Positions 1-6,354 are shown, counted from the first letter of the stretch. The stretch is DNA of 6,732 nt from an uncultured Succinatimonas sp. (GCF_905203285.1 NZ_CAJKVK010000101.1:1-6732); one strand, 5' to 3'. Notes: generated by a model from the sequence alone, not told the origin. Numbers and translations: made by a program.

Positions 1-791
1 TAGCCGTAAGTACGGTAATCGGACGCGTAATTGCATGTCTTGTCTATATACCGTTAATTTTAAGACGTACAAAAATCAGAATTATCCCGCGTTTTCTCTT
101 TGCTTTTAAAAAGAAGATTTTTGCCGCTATTTTAAACATAGGTCTTCCCGGTGCCGGAGAGAATTTATCCTGGCACAGTCAATATATGTTTATGACGGCA
201 GTGGTGGCATCAATGGGAGCGATTCCTCTTGCAACTCACGGTATATATTTTCAGATGGTGCTTATCATGATGCTGTTTTCGATTTCAATTGCTATGGGAA
301 CGGAGATTCTGATAGCGCACTATGCGGGGGCTTTGCAGCTTGACTTAGCTTATAAGCAGTTAATGCGTTCAGTAAAAATCGGTATGTGCGCAACGATATT
401 GATAACTTTCTCAATCCCTCTTGGAACCGGTAAATTCATTATTTCTCAATTTACCGACAGCCTTGAGGTTTTAGCTTTGGCAACGCCGATCTTTCTTTTA
501 ACGGTGATCCAAGAGCCCGGAAGAATTTTAAATATAATTATTATCAATTCGCTTCGTGCTGTAGGAGATACCAAGTTTCCGCTTATCATGGCAGTAATTT
601 CGATGTGGGGTATAAGTGTTCCTTTAGGCTGTTTTCTTGGGCTGCATTGCGGTCTTGGTCTTTTGGGCGTGTGGATAGGTTTTGCGGCAGATGAGTGGGT
701 ACGCGGTATCAGTATGTTTTTAAGATGGCGCTCTCGCGTTTGGGAAAAGGCGGCAAAACTTAATTATCAAAAGCATTTGCAGCAGGCATAG
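1..791 (+). CDS. MATE-family multidrug/cation exporter, C-terminal part (5' end outside window)
   Basis: This is an integral inner-membrane antiporter of the MATE (NorM/DinF-like) family, which exports cationic drugs or metabolites in exchange for Na+ or H+. The reading frame is open from base 3 to the TAG at 789-791, giving about 262 visible residues. The ATG at 186 is only an internal methionine, because the conserved stretch before it (LNIGLPGAGENLSWHSQYM) is typical of the MATE helix that opens the second half. Several hydrophobic helices follow, and the conserved ILNIIIINSLRAVGDTKFP stretch near codons 175-195 of the visible part is typical of MATE proteins. MATE proteins are usually about 450 residues with 12 helices, so roughly 190 residues are missing upstream. 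The tail is basic and hydrophilic. The substrate cannot be told. yfbV follows after 15 bases and is probably cotranscribed. Confidence 0.88.
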   Translation, partial: AVSTVIGRVIACLVYIPLILRRTKIRIIPRFLFAFKKKIFAAILNIGLPGAGENLSWHSQYMFMTAVVASMGAIPLATHGIYFQMVLIMMLFSISIAMGTEILIAHYAGALQLDLAYKQLMRSVKIGMCATILITFSIPLGTGKFIISQFTDSLEVLALATPIFLLTVIQEPGRILNIIIINSLRAVGDTKFPLIMAVISMWGISVPLGCFLGLHCGLGLLGVWIGFAADEWVRGISMFLRWRSRVWEKAAKLNYQKHLQQA

Positions 792-792
792 C

Positions 793-797
793 AGGAG
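793..797 (+). promoter_or_regulatory. Shine-Dalgarno site of yfbV
   Basis: AGGAG lies directly behind the stop codon of the transporter gene, nine bases ahead of the GTG at 807. It decides for this GTG start over the next in-frame ATG (846), which would remove the conserved N-terminal F-x-x-G-x-x-Y-x-x-x-WP region of the family. Confidence 0.75.
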
Positions 798-806
798 TTT
801 TAATAA

Positions 807-1259
807 GTGAGCTTTATAAAGACGTTTAAAGACGGAATTAAATATATGGAAATATGGCCTGAAGATCCTATTTTAGGCTCCATTTTTACTGAAGGACGGG
901 TTAAATATATTATGCGTCTTGGAAAATATTTGCTGCCGCCTTTTATTATGTTTTTAATTGTCTGGAATTTTATAATGGGCGGAGGTCTTAAAGGCGTTGA
1001 GTTCTTTTATACGTTAAAAAGCAATTGGCCGGTAACTTTATGCTGCGTGCTGTTTTTGCTGGTGTTGCCGCTGCAGGGATATTATTGGTTCGGTAAGCGT
1101 TCTTCGGTTAAACTTAATAAAAAGCAGAAGCTTTATTACGAAGAATTGTGTAAAAAACTGCAAAAAGAACCCGCAATTGATCCTGTTATGATGGATTTTG
1201 CCGTTACTGTAAAGGAAGGTTTAGCTAAATTCGGAAGGGATATTTTAAAAACTCTATGA
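807..1259 (+). CDS. yfbV: YfbV/DUF412 (UPF0208) membrane protein, Ter-macrodomain insulation protein
   Basis: This is a 150-residue inner-membrane protein of the YfbV family; the E. coli protein has 151 residues. In E. coli, YfbV is reported to help keep the chromosome's Ter macrodomain from mixing with flanking DNA. That role is known from the family and is not shown here. Seen in the sequence: the N-terminal signature F-K-D-G-I-K-Y-M-E-I-WP, then a first membrane segment around residues 41-59, a second around 75-93, and the strongly conserved LPLQGYYWFGKRS (about 87-99), which matches LPMQG-x-WW-x-GKRS of the enterobacterial protein. A soluble, helical C-terminal tail of about 50 residues follows. 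The start is GTG with a good Shine-Dalgarno site. The gene follows the MATE transporter closely, whereas in E. coli yfbV sits near ackA. A hairpin terminator lies downstream. Confidence 0.85.
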   Translation: MSFIKTFKDGIKYMEIWPEDPILGSIFTEGRVKYIMRLGKYLLPPFIMFLIVWNFIMGGGLKGVEFFYTLKSNWPVTLCCVLFLLVLPLQGYYWFGKRSSVKLNKKQKLYYEELCKKLQKEPAIDPVMMDFAVTVKEGLAKFGRDILKTL

Positions 1260-1297
1260 TTATCCGGCTCTTCCTTTGCAGGAAAAGTTGTCGTATA

Positions 1298-1306
1298 TGT
1301 TAGAAT
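1298..1306 (+). promoter_or_regulatory. Candidate extended -10 promoter ahead of prfA
   Basis: The sequence TGTTAGAAT fits the extended -10 pattern TGnTAnnnT. There is no good -35: TTGCAG at 1276-1281 would leave a 19-base spacer. A transcript would begin near 1313 and run into the hairpin at 1337-1354 before reaching prfA. It would therefore be an attenuated leader, or the match is fortuitous. This is pattern matching only. Confidence 0.35.
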
Positions 1307-1336
1307 ATTGCTCCGTTGTTATATAGCGTGTTCCCT

Positions 1337-1361
1337 AGCGGTAGTGATGCCGCTTCTTTTT
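1337..1361 (+). terminator. Rho-independent terminator between yfbV and prfA
   Basis: AGCGGTA-GTGA-TGCCGCT forms a seven-pair stem (one U-G wobble) closed by a GUGA tetraloop of the GNRA class. It is followed at once by TCTTTTT. It sits 78 bases after the yfbV stop and 16 bases before the prfA start, so it should end the MATE-yfbV transcript. Any promoter upstream of it would have to read through. Confidence 0.7.
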
Positions 1362-1366
1362 ATAAT
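1361..1366 (+). promoter_or_regulatory. Consensus TATAAT directly before prfA (possible near-leaderless start)
   Basis: A perfect -10 hexamer overlaps the end of the terminator T-run and lies 10 bases before the prfA ATG. If used, the mRNA would start about 4 bases ahead of the ATG, giving an almost leaderless message. That would fit the lack of a Shine-Dalgarno site there. No -35 match is seen at 16-18 bases (the hairpin occupies that place), so the call is weak. Confidence 0.3.
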
Positions 1367-1376
1367 CATTTGAAAA

Positions 1377-2471
1377 ATGCAAGAAAGTATTATTCGTAAG
1401 CTCGAATCTTTGTGCGAGCGCCATCAGGAAGTAGAACAGTTATTAAGTCAGCCTGAAATTATTGCCGATCAGGAAAAGTTTCGTGAATTGAATCGAGAGT
1501 ATTCACGTTTACAGGTTATGGTAAACACCTTTCAGGAGTATAAGCGTGCGTCTGATGATCTTGAAGAGATGCAGGTTATGCTTGAAGGTGACGATGAAGA
1601 TATGAAGGCAATGGCTCAAGAAGAGCTTGAGCCTACTAAGGAAAAAGCAGCAGTACTTGAGCATGAGCTGCAGCTTTTGCTGTTGCCGCATGACGATCGC
1701 GATGACTGCAACTGCTTCCTTGAAATTCGCGCCGGTACCGGTGGTGATGAAGCAGCTTTGTTTGCCGGTGAACTTTATCGTATGTATGCAAAATATTGTG
1801 AGTCAAAGGGCTGGCAGCTTGAAGTGGTTTCACAAAGCGAAGGTGAAGTCGGTGGCTATAAGGAAATTATTGCTAAGTTGTCAGGTGAAGGCGCATACGG
1901 TTATATGAAGTTCGAGTCAGGAGGTCACCGTGTACAGCGCGTTCCTGCTACTGAAGCTCAGGGCCGCGTTCATACTTCTGCCTGTACGGTTATGGTTTTG
2001 CCGGAAATCCCGCCGTCAAAAGCTCCTGAGGTCAATCCTGCCGATTTACGTATTGATACTTTCCGCGCATCCGGAGCCGGCGGTCAGCACATTAATAAGA
2101 CTGATTCTGCAATTCGTATTACACATATTCCTACCGGTATTGTGGTTGAGTGCCAAGATGAACGTTCTCAGCATCGTAATCGTGAGAGAGCAATGGAAGT
2201 GTTGTTATCACGCTTGGCTAAAATGGAAGAAGATAAGCGTCTTGCCGAACAAACAGAAGCACGTCACAGTATATTAAGTTCAGGTGACAGATCTGATCGT
2301 ATCCGTACTTATAACTTCCCTCAAAGCCGTGTTACCGATCATCGCATCAATCTGACCCTTTATCGTTTAAGTGAAGTCTTAGAGGGCGATCTTGATCTTA
2401 TTTTAAAACCGGTGATTGAAGAATATCAGGCTGAACAATTATCCGAAATGGCAAAACAGGGCGGACTGTAA
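1377..2471 (+). CDS. prfA: Peptide chain release factor 1 (RF1)
   Basis: RF1 recognises UAA and UAG stop codons in the ribosomal A site and triggers hydrolysis of peptidyl-tRNA in the cytoplasm. The protein has 364 residues against 360 in E. coli and is colinear from the first residues (M-x-x-S-I-x-x-KLE-x-L-x-ERH). Visible parts are the N-terminal helical domain (about 1-105), the RAGTGGDEAALFAG block (118-131), the PAT tripeptide that reads the stop codon at 190-192 (RVQRVPAT, the RF1 rather than RF2 type), and the catalytic GGQ at 235-237 in SGAGGQH. The conserved VECQDERSQH and SDR-x-RTYNFPQ-x-RVTDHR follow. The start is fixed by an in-frame TGA at 1371-1373 just upstream. No clear Shine-Dalgarno site precedes it. 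prmC, whose product methylates Q237, overlaps the stop by one base. hemA, its upstream neighbour in E. coli, is absent here. Confidence 0.97.
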   Translation: MQESIIRKLESLCERHQEVEQLLSQPEIIADQEKFRELNREYSRLQVMVNTFQEYKRASDDLEEMQVMLEGDDEDMKAMAQEELEPTKEKAAVLEHELQLLLLPHDDRDDCNCFLEIRAGTGGDEAALFAGELYRMYAKYCESKGWQLEVVSQSEGEVGGYKEIIAKLSGEGAYGYMKFESGGHRVQRVPATEAQGRVHTSACTVMVLPEIPPSKAPEVNPADLRIDTFRASGAGGQHINKTDSAIRITHIPTGIVVECQDERSQHRNRERAMEVLLSRLAKMEEDKRLAEQTEARHSILSSGDRSDRIRTYNFPQSRVTDHRINLTLYRLSEVLEGDLDLILKPVIEEYQAEQLSEMAKQGGL

Positions 2472-3295
2472 TGCAGTTAAAAGCCCTTTTGCAGGAGGGC
2501 AGAAAACGCCTTATTTCTTCAGGATGCGAATCGGCACGCTTAGATGCCGATTTGCTCTTGATGCAGGTACTTAATTGCCCCCGCAGTTATTTAATAACGC
2601 ATGATAATGATGAAATAAAAGATAGATTTGTTGTTCGCTATAGAAATCTAATTTCAAGACGCATGGCAGGTGAACCTATAGCTTATATTGTGGGTTATAA
2701 GGAATTTTGGGGATTACCGTTTAAAGTTAATAAAGATGTCCTTATCCCTCGTCCTGATACCGAGCTTATAGTTGAAACTGCGCTTAAATTTAAGCAAGCT
2801 TCTTCCGTTTTGGATTTAGGTACAGGCAGTGGCGCGATTATACTGGCGATAAAACACGAGCGCCCGGAAATCAAAGCTTTTGCGGTGGATATTTCTGACG
2901 GGGCTCTTAACGTGGCAAAGGAAAATGCCGCACTTTTTAATCTTGATGTTATTTTCATTAAAAGTTTTTGGTTTTCCGGATTAAAAGATGCAAAATTTGA
3001 TCTGATCGTTTCTAATCCACCTTATATAGAAGAAAACGATGAACATTTAAAAGCTTTAAGTTTTGAACCTATAGGAGCTTTAACATCAGGCCAAGACGGG
3101 CTTGACGATATCAGACTCATCGTACGAGAATCACGGCAATTTTTAAACAATGACGGTGCTTTACTTTTAGAGCATGGGTATAATCAAGGTAAGCGCGTAC
3201 GTGACATTTTGACGGAAAATGGTTTTAGTGAAGTCATGACCCTTAAGGATTTAGGTGGAAATGAGCGCGTAACGTACGGAATTTTTCGAAAATAG
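2471..3295 (+). CDS. prmC: Release factor glutamine N5-methyltransferase PrmC (HemK)
   Basis: This enzyme transfers a methyl group from S-adenosylmethionine to the side-chain amide of the GGQ glutamine in RF1 and RF2, which raises termination efficiency. It has 274 residues, close to the E. coli length of 277. An N-terminal helical release-factor-binding domain (about 1-75) is followed by the Rossmann-type methyltransferase domain. Seen are the family segment AYIVGYKEFWG-x-F-x-V (71-86), IPRPDTE (92-98), SAM-binding motif I DLGTGSG (115-121), acidic D140 at the end of the second strand (FAVDIS), and the catalytic NPPY (182-185) in SNPPYI. The start ATG shares one base with the prfA stop (TAATG), so translation is likely coupled to prfA and enzyme and substrate are made together. 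kdsA follows after 12 bases. Confidence 0.96.
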   Translation: MQLKALLQEGRKRLISSGCESARLDADLLLMQVLNCPRSYLITHDNDEIKDRFVVRYRNLISRRMAGEPIAYIVGYKEFWGLPFKVNKDVLIPRPDTELIVETALKFKQASSVLDLGTGSGAIILAIKHERPEIKAFAVDISDGALNVAKENAALFNLDVIFIKSFWFSGLKDAKFDLIVSNPPYIEENDEHLKALSFEPIGALTSGQDGLDDIRLIVRESRQFLNNDGALLLEHGYNQGKRVRDILTENGFSEVMTLKDLGGNERVTYGIFRK

Positions 3296-3301
3296 AAGGA
3301 G
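3296..3301 (+). promoter_or_regulatory. Shine-Dalgarno site of kdsA
   Basis: AAGGAG starts right after the prmC stop codon and lies six bases before the kdsA ATG at 3308. It is the strongest ribosome binding site in the operon, suggesting that kdsA is translated independently of prmC. Confidence 0.75.
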
Positions 3302-3307
3302 AAAATC

Positions 3308-4159
3308 ATGGCGGCCAAGCAGGTAAAAGTTAACGATATCACTATTGCAAACGATTTACCTTTAACGGTTTTCGGCGGCATAAATGTTCTTGAGTCGCGT
3401 GATTTGGCGATGCGCGTTTGTGAAAAATTTATGGAAGTAACTAATAAATTACAGCTTCCGTACATTTTTAAAGCCAGTTTTGATAAAGCCAATCGTTCTT
3501 CTTTGCGTTCCTATCGCGGTCCGGGACTTGAAGCCGGAATGAAAATTTTCGATGATTTAAAGCGCGAATTTAATGTCAATATCATTACTGATGTTCATGA
3601 GCCTTATCAATGCGCTCAGGTTGCCGAGCACGTTGATGTTCTGCAGCTTCCGGCCTTTTTAGCAAGGCAGAGTGATTTGGTGTTTGCTTTAGGAAAAACT
3701 AAAAAGCCGGTAAATGTTAAAAAGCCGCAATTTATGGCTCCTGCGCAAGTTGCCAATATTATTGAAAAATTTCATGAGACTGGAAATGACAATGTGATTT
3801 TGTGCGAGCGCGGTTCACAGTTTGGCTATGACAATTTGGTAGTCGATATGCTTGGATTCGGAGTGATGAAAAAAGTGTCAGGCAATGCACCTGTGATTTT
3901 TGACGTAACTCATTCGCTGCAGTGTCGAGAAGCCAATGCTCAAGCCTCAGGGGGAAGAAGAGCTCAGGCCTTTGATTTGGCAAAAGCCGGTGTTGCCATA
4001 GGGCTTGCAGGTATTTTTCTTGAAACTCATCCTGATCCGGATAAAGCGCTGTGTGATGGACCAAGCGCATTGCCTTTGGATAAACTTGAGCCGTTCCTTA
4101 CTGATTTAAAAGAACTTGATGCTTTGGTTAAGTCCCAGGCTCCGCTTGATATTCGTTAA
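3308..4159 (+). CDS. kdsA: 3-deoxy-D-manno-octulosonate 8-phosphate (Kdo-8-P) synthase
   Basis: KdsA condenses phosphoenolpyruvate with D-arabinose 5-phosphate to give Kdo-8-phosphate, the committed step to the Kdo sugar that joins lipid A to the LPS core. The enzyme is cytoplasmic and normally essential in Gram-negative bacteria. It has 283 residues (284 in E. coli), a TIM barrel, and near-complete colinearity with the E. coli protein. Visible are FGGINVLESRD (22-32) with Asn26, the residue that marks the non-metal class (metal-dependent forms have Cys here); the PEP/arabinose-phosphate segment FKASFDKANRSS (54-65); ITDVHEP (93-99); NVKKPQF (136-142); FDVTHSLQ (198-205); ASGGRRAQ (213-220); and GPSALPL (251-257). 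It is the last gene of the prfA-prmC-kdsA unit. The sirB-type genes found between prmC and kdsA in E. coli are missing. Its last 115 bases lie within the long repeat and recur downstream. Confidence 0.97.
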   Translation: MAAKQVKVNDITIANDLPLTVFGGINVLESRDLAMRVCEKFMEVTNKLQLPYIFKASFDKANRSSLRSYRGPGLEAGMKIFDDLKREFNVNIITDVHEPYQCAQVAEHVDVLQLPAFLARQSDLVFALGKTKKPVNVKKPQFMAPAQVANIIEKFHETGNDNVILCERGSQFGYDNLVVDMLGFGVMKKVSGNAPVIFDVTHSLQCREANAQASGGRRAQAFDLAKAGVAIGLAGIFLETHPDPDKALCDGPSALPLDKLEPFLTDLKELDALVKSQAPLDIR

Positions 4160-4366
4160 ATTAAGCGGATTTTAAAATCCATCTTTTAAAAAAGGCGCAA
4201 CGCGGAAACATCAACTGAACCAGCGGTCCGATAATGATTGCGCCTATTACAGTTCCTTCTCTTATTCCTTGTATTTCCGTTCCGTGAGAAAATATAAGCG
4301 CAATGCAGGCAGCAGATGCTACTAAAATCACGTCATAAATAAGTTTTACAGATCCTAATTTTTTGT
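4045..4366. repeat. Left copy of the 322-bp direct repeat flanking the IS
   Basis: This stretch is identical, base for base as read, to 6357-6678. It begins at the last base of kdsA codon 246, runs through the kdsA 3' end and the convergent membrane-protein 3' end, and stops at the element's left end. Divergence is clean on the left (ATAA versus CGAG before the shared AGCGCTG). Elements of the IS1634/IS1549 type are known to make long, variable-length target duplications, and this is the simplest reading. The exact edges are uncertain by one to three bases because the IS end is not fixed. Confidence 0.9.
4142..4173 (+). terminator. Possible weak terminator hairpin at the end of kdsA
   Basis: CCGCTTGAT (4142-4150) can pair with ATTAAGCGG (4160-4168), a nine-pair stem with one G-U wobble and a nine-base loop. 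It spans the kdsA stop and the convergent gene's stop, and is followed by only ATTTT. An overlapping perfect palindrome, GGATTTTAAAATCC (4167-4180), follows. The short T-run makes the call uncertain. A second identical copy lies at 6454-6485. Confidence 0.4.
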
Positions 4367-4367
4367 C
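4161..4367 (-). pseudogene. C-terminal 68 codons of a YczE/YitT-type membrane protein, cut off by the IS
   Basis: On the minus strand a frame is open from the IS edge (about 4367) to a TAA stop at 4161-4163, one base away from the kdsA stop, so the two genes are convergent. It encodes a hydrophobic segment (SVKLIYDVILVASAACIALI), then SHGTEIQGIREGTVIGAI and IIGPLVQLMFPR, ending in a basic tail FFKRWILKSA. The G-x-REGTVI-x-A-x-x-x-GPLV-x-x-x pattern before a short basic end resembles the last helix of YczE/YyaS/YitT-type (DUF6198-like) integral membrane proteins of unknown function; this is recognition from memory and was not searched. Upstream codons run into the IS and reach an in-frame stop (TAA, 4374-4376). 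The N-terminal part is not in the window, so the gene is split here, but see the identical copy at 6473-6679. Confidence 0.55.
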
Positions 4368-4368
4368 C

Positions 4369-4386
4369 CGACTTTAGAAGCATAAA
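4369..4386. repeat. Left terminal inverted repeat (IRL)
   Basis: CGACTTTAGAAGCATAAA matches the reverse complement of 6337-6354 at 17 of 18 positions; the inner mismatch is A versus T at 4382. The similarity can be stretched outward by three bases (TCC versus TCT). Confidence 0.88.
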
Positions 4387-4425
4387 TCTCTAGTTTTCCC
4401 TGTTCTACTCTCATTTCCCGTCGAA

Positions 4426-4442
4426 ATTTATGAATCATAAAT
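4426..4442. promoter_or_regulatory. Perfect palindrome upstream of the transposase promoter
   Basis: ATTTATGA-A-TCATAAAT has eight-base arms around a single A. It lies about 14 bases ahead of the putative -35 of the transposase gene, within the IS. The place and symmetry would suit a binding site for a dimeric protein, such as the transposase itself or a host factor. No function can be shown from the sequence. Confidence 0.4.
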
Positions 4443-4455
4443 ATATGTCTAATAA

Positions 4456-4485
4456 GTGTCAAATTAGCGGCAAATATGATATAAT
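4456..4485 (+). promoter_or_regulatory. Transposase promoter (extended -10)
   Basis: A perfect extended -10, TGATATAAT (4477-4485), is paired with a modest -35 GTGTCA (4456-4461) at 18 bases. Transcription would start near 4492, giving a leader of about 20 bases with the Shine-Dalgarno GAGGG (4501-4505), six bases before the ATG. This is an unusually good promoter for an IS gene and lies wholly inside the element. Confidence 0.65.
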
Positions 4486-4511
4486 GTTATAAAACTATAA
4501 GAGGGCAATTT

Positions 4512-6266
4512 ATGGCTTTCCGTCTCAAAGTTACTAAAACAAACGGCAGGGAATACGCTGCAATCGTCGAAAATATCTATAGCAAGCAGCGTCACGGCTC
4601 TTCTTCAAGAACAGTTCGCACTTACGGCGATTTAGTCAAACTTCGACACAAGGAGCCTAATATCGATGAAGAAATCAGAAAAGAAGTCGCACGTTTGAAT
4701 GCGGATGCCGAAGCTGCTAATCAGGCATGGGTTAACCGGCACCTGCAATCGGTTGACCTTGTCCGGGAAAAAGCGCTTAAACAGGTCAATTACGGTATCG
4801 CCTTCTATCGAAAAATCTGGGAGAGCTTAAAACTGCACACCTGGTTTGACCGCGCTAAACGCAACTCCCGCGGCGCCATCAAATATGACCTTGAGCAAAC
4901 CGTCTTTCTGTTGGCCGCAATGCGTATTCTCAGACCGATGTCTAAAAGCAAGACCTTTAGCGCCAAAGATGAGCTGGTATTCGATTTTAGCAATCTTACG
5001 CTTGATGACATCTATAACAGCCTTGATGTTTTGGCAGACAAAAAGACCACCGTCATAGCCAATCTCAACAAAAACCTTGAAGAGATTTACGCACGAGTCA
5101 AGACCATAGCGTTCTACGACGTAACGACTTTCTACTTCGAATCGTTTGATTCAGACGAGCTCAGAGCCCGCGGAATGAGCAAAGAGAACAAAACCAACGA
5201 AGTTCAGGTTGTTCTCGGACTTCTGGTGGACGGCGAGGGTATTCCTATCGACTACGAGTTATTCCGCGGCAATACGTCGGAAATGAACACCATCATCGAA
5301 GTGGTCAACAACTACAAAATGAAAAACCGCCTGCAGAGAGTGACCGTGGTTGCAGATCGAGGACTAAATTCCCATTTAAATCTGAAAAGCCTGACAAATT
5401 TGAATTTTGACTACATCGTTGCGCAGTCTATTAACCGATTAACGGAGAATATTCGAGAAAAAGTTTTCAGTGATGATAACTGGGATGAAGTGCTGGTTTC
5501 GAGCGATAACACAGAGACATTCAAAGTCAAAACACTAGATCAAAGTTCGTCTTCCGAGCTTGATAATAAAATCATTGTGACCTGGTCGGCTAAGCGCCAA
5601 GCCCACGACCTCAAGGTTCTTAATGAACGCTTTGAAAAATGCCGAAAACTTTTAGAAAAAGGTACCGGAGCTGTCAATGCATCGATAAAACACGGGGTTA
5701 GACAGTTTCTAAAAATCAAAAAAGGTACAAAAGTTGAATACTCAAGCAATGAGGAGCTGTACAAAAAACGCCAAAAGCAAGCAGGCTACTACGCACTTAT
5801 CACCTCGCACAAAAACACTGACGCAATGCAGATTTATCGAGACCTGCGGAATCTGTGGCATATCGAAGAATGTTTCCGAGTCATGAAAACTAATCTTGAT
5901 GCACGGCCGGTCTACGTATGGACGCCGAAGAAAATCCGGGGACACTTTTTGGTTTGTTATCTGGCATTGGTAATGGAACGTTTGGCGCATTACCGAATTG
6001 AACAAGCCGGCATTGAATTATCGGGACAGAAAATCATTGAGCTGCTTGGGCAAGCAAGGATGACGATTTTAGAGCAAGATAAAACCAAGAAAACGCTGTA
6101 CCTTAAGCAAGGGATTAGTGCCGACGCGAACAAGAACAACGAGTATGCCGAAACGGTCGATAACCTGATGCGTGTCGTCGGGATTGATCCGCCGGCTGCT
6201 ATTGAAGACAGCATAGGGTTAGCAAGGAAGCTTAAGGTAAGCTCTAACATGAAGTTAGTGATTTAA
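4512..6266 (+). CDS. IS1634-family DDE transposase
   Basis: This transposase cuts and joins the ends of its IS through an RNase H-like DDE fold (IS4 superfamily, Transposase_11 type). The single uninterrupted frame has 584 residues, within the usual range for IS1634 proteins. The N-terminal region (about 1-45, K-x-NGREY-x-x-x-VE-x-x-x followed by R-TVRTYGDL) is the family's characteristic opening. Catalytic candidates are D203 in FYDVTTFYFES, D282 in VVADRGLNS, and E452 in LWHIEECFRVMK with K459. The 170-residue gap between the second D and the E fits the insertion seen in IS4-type enzymes. The segment RPVYVWTPKKIRGHFLVCYLAL (465-486, RPV-x-x-WT-x-x-x-IRGH) is typical of the family. All key residues are present and no frameshift is seen, so it is probably active. 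Codons look more GC-ending than in prmC or kdsA, consistent with recent arrival. Confidence 0.94.
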   Translation: MAFRLKVTKTNGREYAAIVENIYSKQRHGSSSRTVRTYGDLVKLRHKEPNIDEEIRKEVARLNADAEAANQAWVNRHLQSVDLVREKALKQVNYGIAFYRKIWESLKLHTWFDRAKRNSRGAIKYDLEQTVFLLAAMRILRPMSKSKTFSAKDELVFDFSNLTLDDIYNSLDVLADKKTTVIANLNKNLEEIYARVKTIAFYDVTTFYFESFDSDELRARGMSKENKTNEVQVVLGLLVDGEGIPIDYELFRGNTSEMNTIIEVVNNYKMKNRLQRVTVVADRGLNSHLNLKSLTNLNFDYIVAQSINRLTENIREKVFSDDNWDEVLVSSDNTETFKVKTLDQSSSSELDNKIIVTWSAKRQAHDLKVLNERFEKCRKLLEKGTGAVNASIKHGVRQFLKIKKGTKVEYSSNEELYKKRQKQAGYYALITSHKNTDAMQIYRDLRNLWHIEECFRVMKTNLDARPVYVWTPKKIRGHFLVCYLALVMERLAHYRIEQAGIELSGQKIIELLGQARMTILEQDKTKKTLYLKQGISADANKNNEYAETVDNLMRVVGIDPPAAIEDSIGLARKLKVSSNMKLVI

Positions 6267-6296
6267 AAAATTAGACAACTATTTTTGATGCATAGA

Positions 6297-6335
6297 AAAG
6301 CCGGCTATTGCTTGTCAGTAGCGGCTTTCCTTTTT
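6297..6335 (+). terminator. Transposase terminator inside the right end of the IS
   Basis: AAAGCCG (6297-6303) pairs with CGGCTTT (6322-6328). A bulged G and a further CTA/TAG pairing extend the stem, and CCTTTTT follows. It lies 30 bases after the transposase stop and directly before the right inverted repeat, so transcription should end inside the element. Confidence 0.78.
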
Positions 6336-6336
6336 G

Positions 6337-6354
6337 TTTAAGCTTCTAAAGTCG
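6337..6354. repeat. Right terminal inverted repeat (IRR)
   Basis: TTTAAGCTTCTAAAGTCG is the reverse complement of the left repeat at 4369-4386 except for one base. Two further bases (AG) separate it from the start of the right direct-repeat copy. Confidence 0.88.

Noticed and set aside
186..188. ATG at 186 as the start of a 201-residue protein
   Set aside because: The frame is open to the left edge and the upstream codons encode conserved MATE sequence, so this is an internal methionine of a truncated gene.
1627..1908. Plus-strand open frame inside prfA in another phase, and similar ones at 1930-2277 and 4846-5058
   Set aside because: They are fully inside well-conserved genes, have no ribosome binding site and no recognisable motif; they are shadows.
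3184..3492. Minus-strand open frames across prmC-kdsA and within kdsA and the transposase
   Set aside because: Antisense to strongly conserved coding sequence, with compositions expected from reading the opposite strand; no start signals seen.
4167..4180. GGATTTTAAAATCC palindrome as an operator
   Set aside because: It lies in the coding end of the minus-strand gene and next to the kdsA hairpin, away from any promoter; more likely part of the 3'-end structure or chance in AT-rich DNA.
4512..6266. Programmed frameshift or split transposase
   Set aside because: One continuous frame holds the N-terminal family signature and all three catalytic acidic residues, so none is needed.
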